Assembly (NCBI GenBank): GCA_963513115.1
Contig: CAUPPN010000007.1
Location: forward strand, 1-17,689
Length of the DNA stretch: 17,689 nt
Source: JABCPO02 sp963513115
GTDB taxonomy: Bacteria; Bacillota; Clostridia; TANB77; CAG-508
Direction of reading: 5' to 3'
Shown: positions 15,385-17,689 of the stretch, piece after piece
Position numbering within the stretch: the stretch's first letter is position 1
Layout of the letters: every line of letters begins with the position of its first letter
Translations under genes and position numbers: made by a program
The notes under the pieces: generated by a model
Told to the model about the DNA's origin: nothing
The model's input: the letters and a program-made list of their open reading frames with translations, nothing else
Databases searched by the model: none

Positions 15385-16401
15385 CTATTTACTATCTCCT
15401 TTACGAGTTACTTTATAGAAATTATACATGCTTTCACACATATCTTCTATATCAAGGTCTGCACTCCAACCTAATTCTCTTTTTGCTTTTTCAACATTTG
15501 TATATATTTTAGCAATATCTCCAGGTCTTCTTTCTACTATCTCATACTTAACTTTAAGTCCTGTTGCATCTTCAAATGCTTTTACCATTTCTAAAACAGA
15601 TGTTCCTTTTCCAGTTCCTAAATTAAATATATGTGTTTTTCCTTCATGTTGTCTCATATGATTAAGTGCCGCTATATGGCCTTTTGCTAAATCTACAACA
15701 TGGATATAATCTCTTACACCTGTTCCGTCTTCTGTATCATAGTCATCACCAAATACACTTAAATGATCTAATTCACCTACAGCTACTTTAAGCACATATG
15801 GCATTAAATTATTTGGTATACCATTTGGATCTTCTCCTATCAATCCTGATTTGTGTGCTCCTACTGGATTAAAATATCTTAATATTTCTACAGTAAATTT
15901 TGGATCAGCTTTTGATATGTCTTTTAATATATATTCTATCATATATTTTGTTCCACCATATGGGTTAGTAAAAGAAAGTGCATTTTCTTCTGTTACTTCT
16001 TTGCTATCTTTTGGATCTCCATATACTGTAGCACTTGATGAAAATATTATTTTAGACACATTATATTCTTCCATAAGTTCTAGTGTATATATCATTCCAA
16101 TTAAATTATTTGAATAATATTTAAGTGGTTTTGCTACACTTTCACCTACTGCCTTAAATCCTGCAAATGCTATTACCTCTTTAATATCATTTTCTTCAAA
16201 TACTTTTATAAATTTTTCCTTATCACATACATTTATTTCATAAAACTTAAAGTCTTTTCCTGTTATTTTTCTTATTGCATCTAATGATTTTTCATTACTA
16301 TTTGAAAAGTCATCTACAATTACTATTTCTTCTCCTGCATTTAACAGCTCAACTGCTGTATGACTTCCAATATATCCAGCTCCTCCTGTTAAAAGTACCA
16401 T
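15385..16401 (-). CDS. galE: UDP-glucose 4-epimerase
   Basis: 338 residues, the standard GalE length. The enzyme interconverts UDP-glucose and UDP-galactose (some members also the N-acetyl forms) with bound NAD. Evidence: the N-terminal Rossmann motif GGAGYIG (6-12), SSSATVYG (121-128) with the catalytic Ser/Thr, YGGTK as the YxxxK catalytic pair (Y148, K152), RYFNPVGA around 180, and the typical GTGVRDYIHVVDLAKGH segment. The start is backed by GGGAGG 6 nt upstream. It is the first gene of the five-gene operon, so its likely job is to supply UDP-galactose or UDP-GalNAc for the glycopolymer handled by the downstream ABC exporter. Specificity for acetylated or plain sugars cannot be read here. 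Confidence 0.95.
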   Translation of the reverse strand: MVLLTGGAGYIGSHTAVELLNAGEEIVIVDDFSNSNEKSLDAIRKITGKDFKFYEINVCDKEKFIKVFEENDIKEVIAFAGFKAVGESVAKPLKYYSNNLIGMIYTLELMEEYNVSKIIFSSSATVYGDPKDSKEVTEENALSFTNPYGGTKYMIEYILKDISKADPKFTVEILRYFNPVGAHKSGLIGEDPNGIPNNLMPYVLKVAVGELDHLSVFGDDYDTEDGTGVRDYIHVVDLAKGHIAALNHMRQHEGKTHIFNLGTGKGTSVLEMVKAFEDATGLKVKYEIVERRPGDIAKIYTNVEKAKRELGWSADLDIEDMCESMYNFYKVTRKGDSK

Positions 16402-16651
16402 TTATTGCCTCCCTAAAATATCATATTTTATATAATATCATATATTATTACATTTTTAAATTATTGTATTCTTATTTTTTATTATTATTCTATTAATAAA
16501 TTTTACACATATATTTTATACTATTTATTATAAAAAATAAACAAATAAACTATTATGATTAAAAGTAGTAAAGAAGCATTATAAAAAATGATTAATATAA
16601 ACAAAAACAGGTAGTATAAAACCGCCTGTTTGTTTTTTTTTAATAAGTATT
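16402..16651. other. Intergenic region upstream of galE
   Basis: 250 nt, almost pure A/T apart from the hairpin at 16605-16631. It must contain the promoter of the galE operon, but I see no convincing -35/-10 pair. TTGTTT with TATAAA about 18 nt later on the minus strand is the best weak match. No gene is visible. Confidence 0.5.
16605..16631. terminator. Intrinsic terminator of the CnaB surface-protein gene
   Basis: The stem AAACAGG (16605-16611) pairs with CCTGTTT (16625-16631) around a 13-nt loop. On the minus strand it is followed by TTGTTT and lies about 20 nt past the stop codon at 16652. The plus strand has a run of T beyond the hairpin too, so it may work both ways. Confidence 0.7.
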
Positions 16652-17689
16652 TTAAATTCCTATATCATATTTATTATTTTTCTTTTTCTTAAATATAATA
16701 GCATATATTGAAAGCACAGCAATTAGCAAAATTTCTCTTCTGCTTTTAGTATTACCTGCAAATGGTATATACTTTTCTTTAACTTCATCTTTAACATTTA
16801 TTATTGTATTACCTGTTTTAGACTTTTTCTTAATAAATCCTTCAGGTACTACAATTTCATCTACTTCATACTTATATATATTACCATTACTATCTGTTAA
16901 ATCTAAATTATCAAAAGTATATTTTTCTTCTCCTGCATGTAATATACCTTCTTTTTCTTTAAGGCCATTTTTAAATAGCGTAAGTGTTATATCAGTTTTA
17001 TCATCTCCTGCGCCTATCCATAATTTTTTTGTAGTTACTTTTTTCTTTAATACTACATATGTGTTTTGTATTTCAAATATTTCATCATTTTCAATATTGT
17101 CTGAATCTATTTTTCTTATATTTGAATCATATTTTATATCATATCCCAAATTATATTTTTTAGAATAATTTTTTGAATCAATGTATTGTTTAACCTTATA
17201 TTCTATTAAATTTCCATTTTCATCAAATATATTCTTATTTTTAAACTCAAATGATGTTTCACCATTTTTTAATGTTACATTATCTACTTCTTTATTATTT
17301 TCATAAAGTTTAATTATAGCATCTGGCTTTTCATCTGGTCCAAAGTTCCATATAATATTTCCTTTTATATTAATTTTAGGTGATACATATGTATTTGTTA
17401 TTTTAAACTCTATATTTTCTTTATCACTTTTTACTGTTTCAACTTTAGAATCATAATTTTTAGGGACCAATACTTCTTTTATTGTATAGTCATATTCTTT
17501 ACCAGTTTTATTTGTTCTATCTAAGTTTTTCCAAATATATTCTGTTCTTCCATTTTTAATTTCCACTTTATTCCCAAATTCTTTTCCATCTCTATATAGT
17601 TGAACTTCAAATTTTGGTTTTTCTTTTATTTTTTCATTTTTCCATTCTTTAGTAAGCTTTATATCAATTTTTGGTATTACATATTCATT
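16652..17689 (-). CDS. Wall-anchored CnaB-domain surface protein (5' end outside window)
   Basis: The frame is open to the window edge, giving 345 residues without a start; the GTG at 17566 lies inside a domain and is not a start. Three CnaB (collagen-binding B-type) beta-sandwich repeats are visible: about 5-103, 104-213 and 214-303, each with a W near the first strand and a YxVxE-like strand. Putative isopeptide residues are K14/E72/N99 in repeat 1 and K222/E278/N298 in repeat 3. Repeat 2 lacks the Lys and Glu. The C-terminus has the three parts of a sortase signal: IPFAG (308-312), a hydrophobic stretch (about 320-332) and a KKKK tail. The missing N-terminal part probably holds a signal peptide and perhaps the ligand-binding region. 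It is likely an adhesin or stalk. It is separated from galE by a terminator, so it is a separate unit. Confidence 0.88.
   Translation of the reverse strand, partial: NEYVIPKIDIKLTKEWKNEKIKEKPKFEVQLYRDGKEFGNKVEIKNGRTEYIWKNLDRTNKTGKEYDYTIKEVLVPKNYDSKVETVKSDKENIEFKITNTYVSPKINIKGNIIWNFGPDEKPDAIIKLYENNKEVDNVTLKNGETSFEFKNKNIFDENGNLIEYKVKQYIDSKNYSKKYNLGYDIKYDSNIRKIDSDNIENDEIFEIQNTYVVLKKKVTTKKLWIGAGDDKTDITLTLFKNGLKEKEGILHAGEEKYTFDNLDLTDSNGNIYKYEVDEIVVPEGFIKKKSKTGNTIINVKDEVKEKYIPFAGNTKSRREILLIAVLSIYAIIFKKKKNNKYDIGI

Noticed and set aside
17443..17566. GTG at 17566 as the start of the CnaB protein
   Set aside because: The frame continues open to the window edge and encodes the first strands of a CnaB domain (KIDIKLTKEW...VQLYRDG) upstream of it, so the true start lies outside.
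1..17689. Recoded UGA (as in some Mollicutes or Gracilibacteria)
   Set aside because: rpoB and rpoC are full length without in-frame TGA and their Trp codons checked are TGG. Absence of TGA stops among so few genes is explained by AT bias.

Overview
The window is a very AT-rich stretch (roughly 70-75% A+T by eye) in which every gene I can support lies on the minus strand, so transcription runs from the high coordinates to the low ones. RpoB and RpoC of clostridial type, strong AGGAG-type ribosome binding sites, consensus sigma-A promoters and Gram-positive surface proteins (CnaB domains, a sortase-like tail) point to a low-G+C Bacillota of the Clostridia/Tissierellia kind, probably host-associated. 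The exact lineage cannot be fixed from the sequence alone. The genetic code looks standard: the core genes are full length and stops are TAA or TAG.

Read in the direction of transcription: (1) 17689-16652 is the C-terminal part of a wall-anchored CnaB-domain surface protein, ending at a hairpin terminator. (2) 16401-11118 is a tightly packed five-gene operon: galE, ABC ATPase, ABC-2 permease, ispD-type cytidylyltransferase, and a large HAD-family protein. Neighbouring genes overlap by 1 nt or are separated by 3 nt. It looks like a cell-surface glycopolymer (teichoic acid or capsule type) export operon with a nucleotide-sugar epimerase and a CTP-dependent nucleotidyltransferase attached. (3) 10985-10614 is a small membrane-anchored charged protein with its own consensus promoter. 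(4) 10490-10031 is a long rpoB 5' region: a consensus promoter, then a GC-rich hairpin with U-tracts and several competing helices. (5) 10030-2293 holds rpoB and rpoC, separated by an unusually long 259-nt gap and closed by two terminator hairpins. (6) 1983-1 is the N-terminal part of an exported leucine-rich-repeat protein with 135-bp tandem repeats, running off the window.

The point most worth a second look is the rpoB leader. A TTGACA-17-TATTAT promoter fires into an RNA whose terminator-like hairpin (10358-10382) can be undone by a perfect 7-nt upstream complement. This is the layout of a transcription attenuator, placed directly ahead of RNA polymerase genes that lack the usual rplJ-rplL neighbours. 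Other notable points are the ispD-type gene inside an export operon, the rpoBC spacer with a 9-bp inverted repeat, a CnaB domain missing two of its three isopeptide residues, and a divergent residue in the rifampicin region of RpoB.
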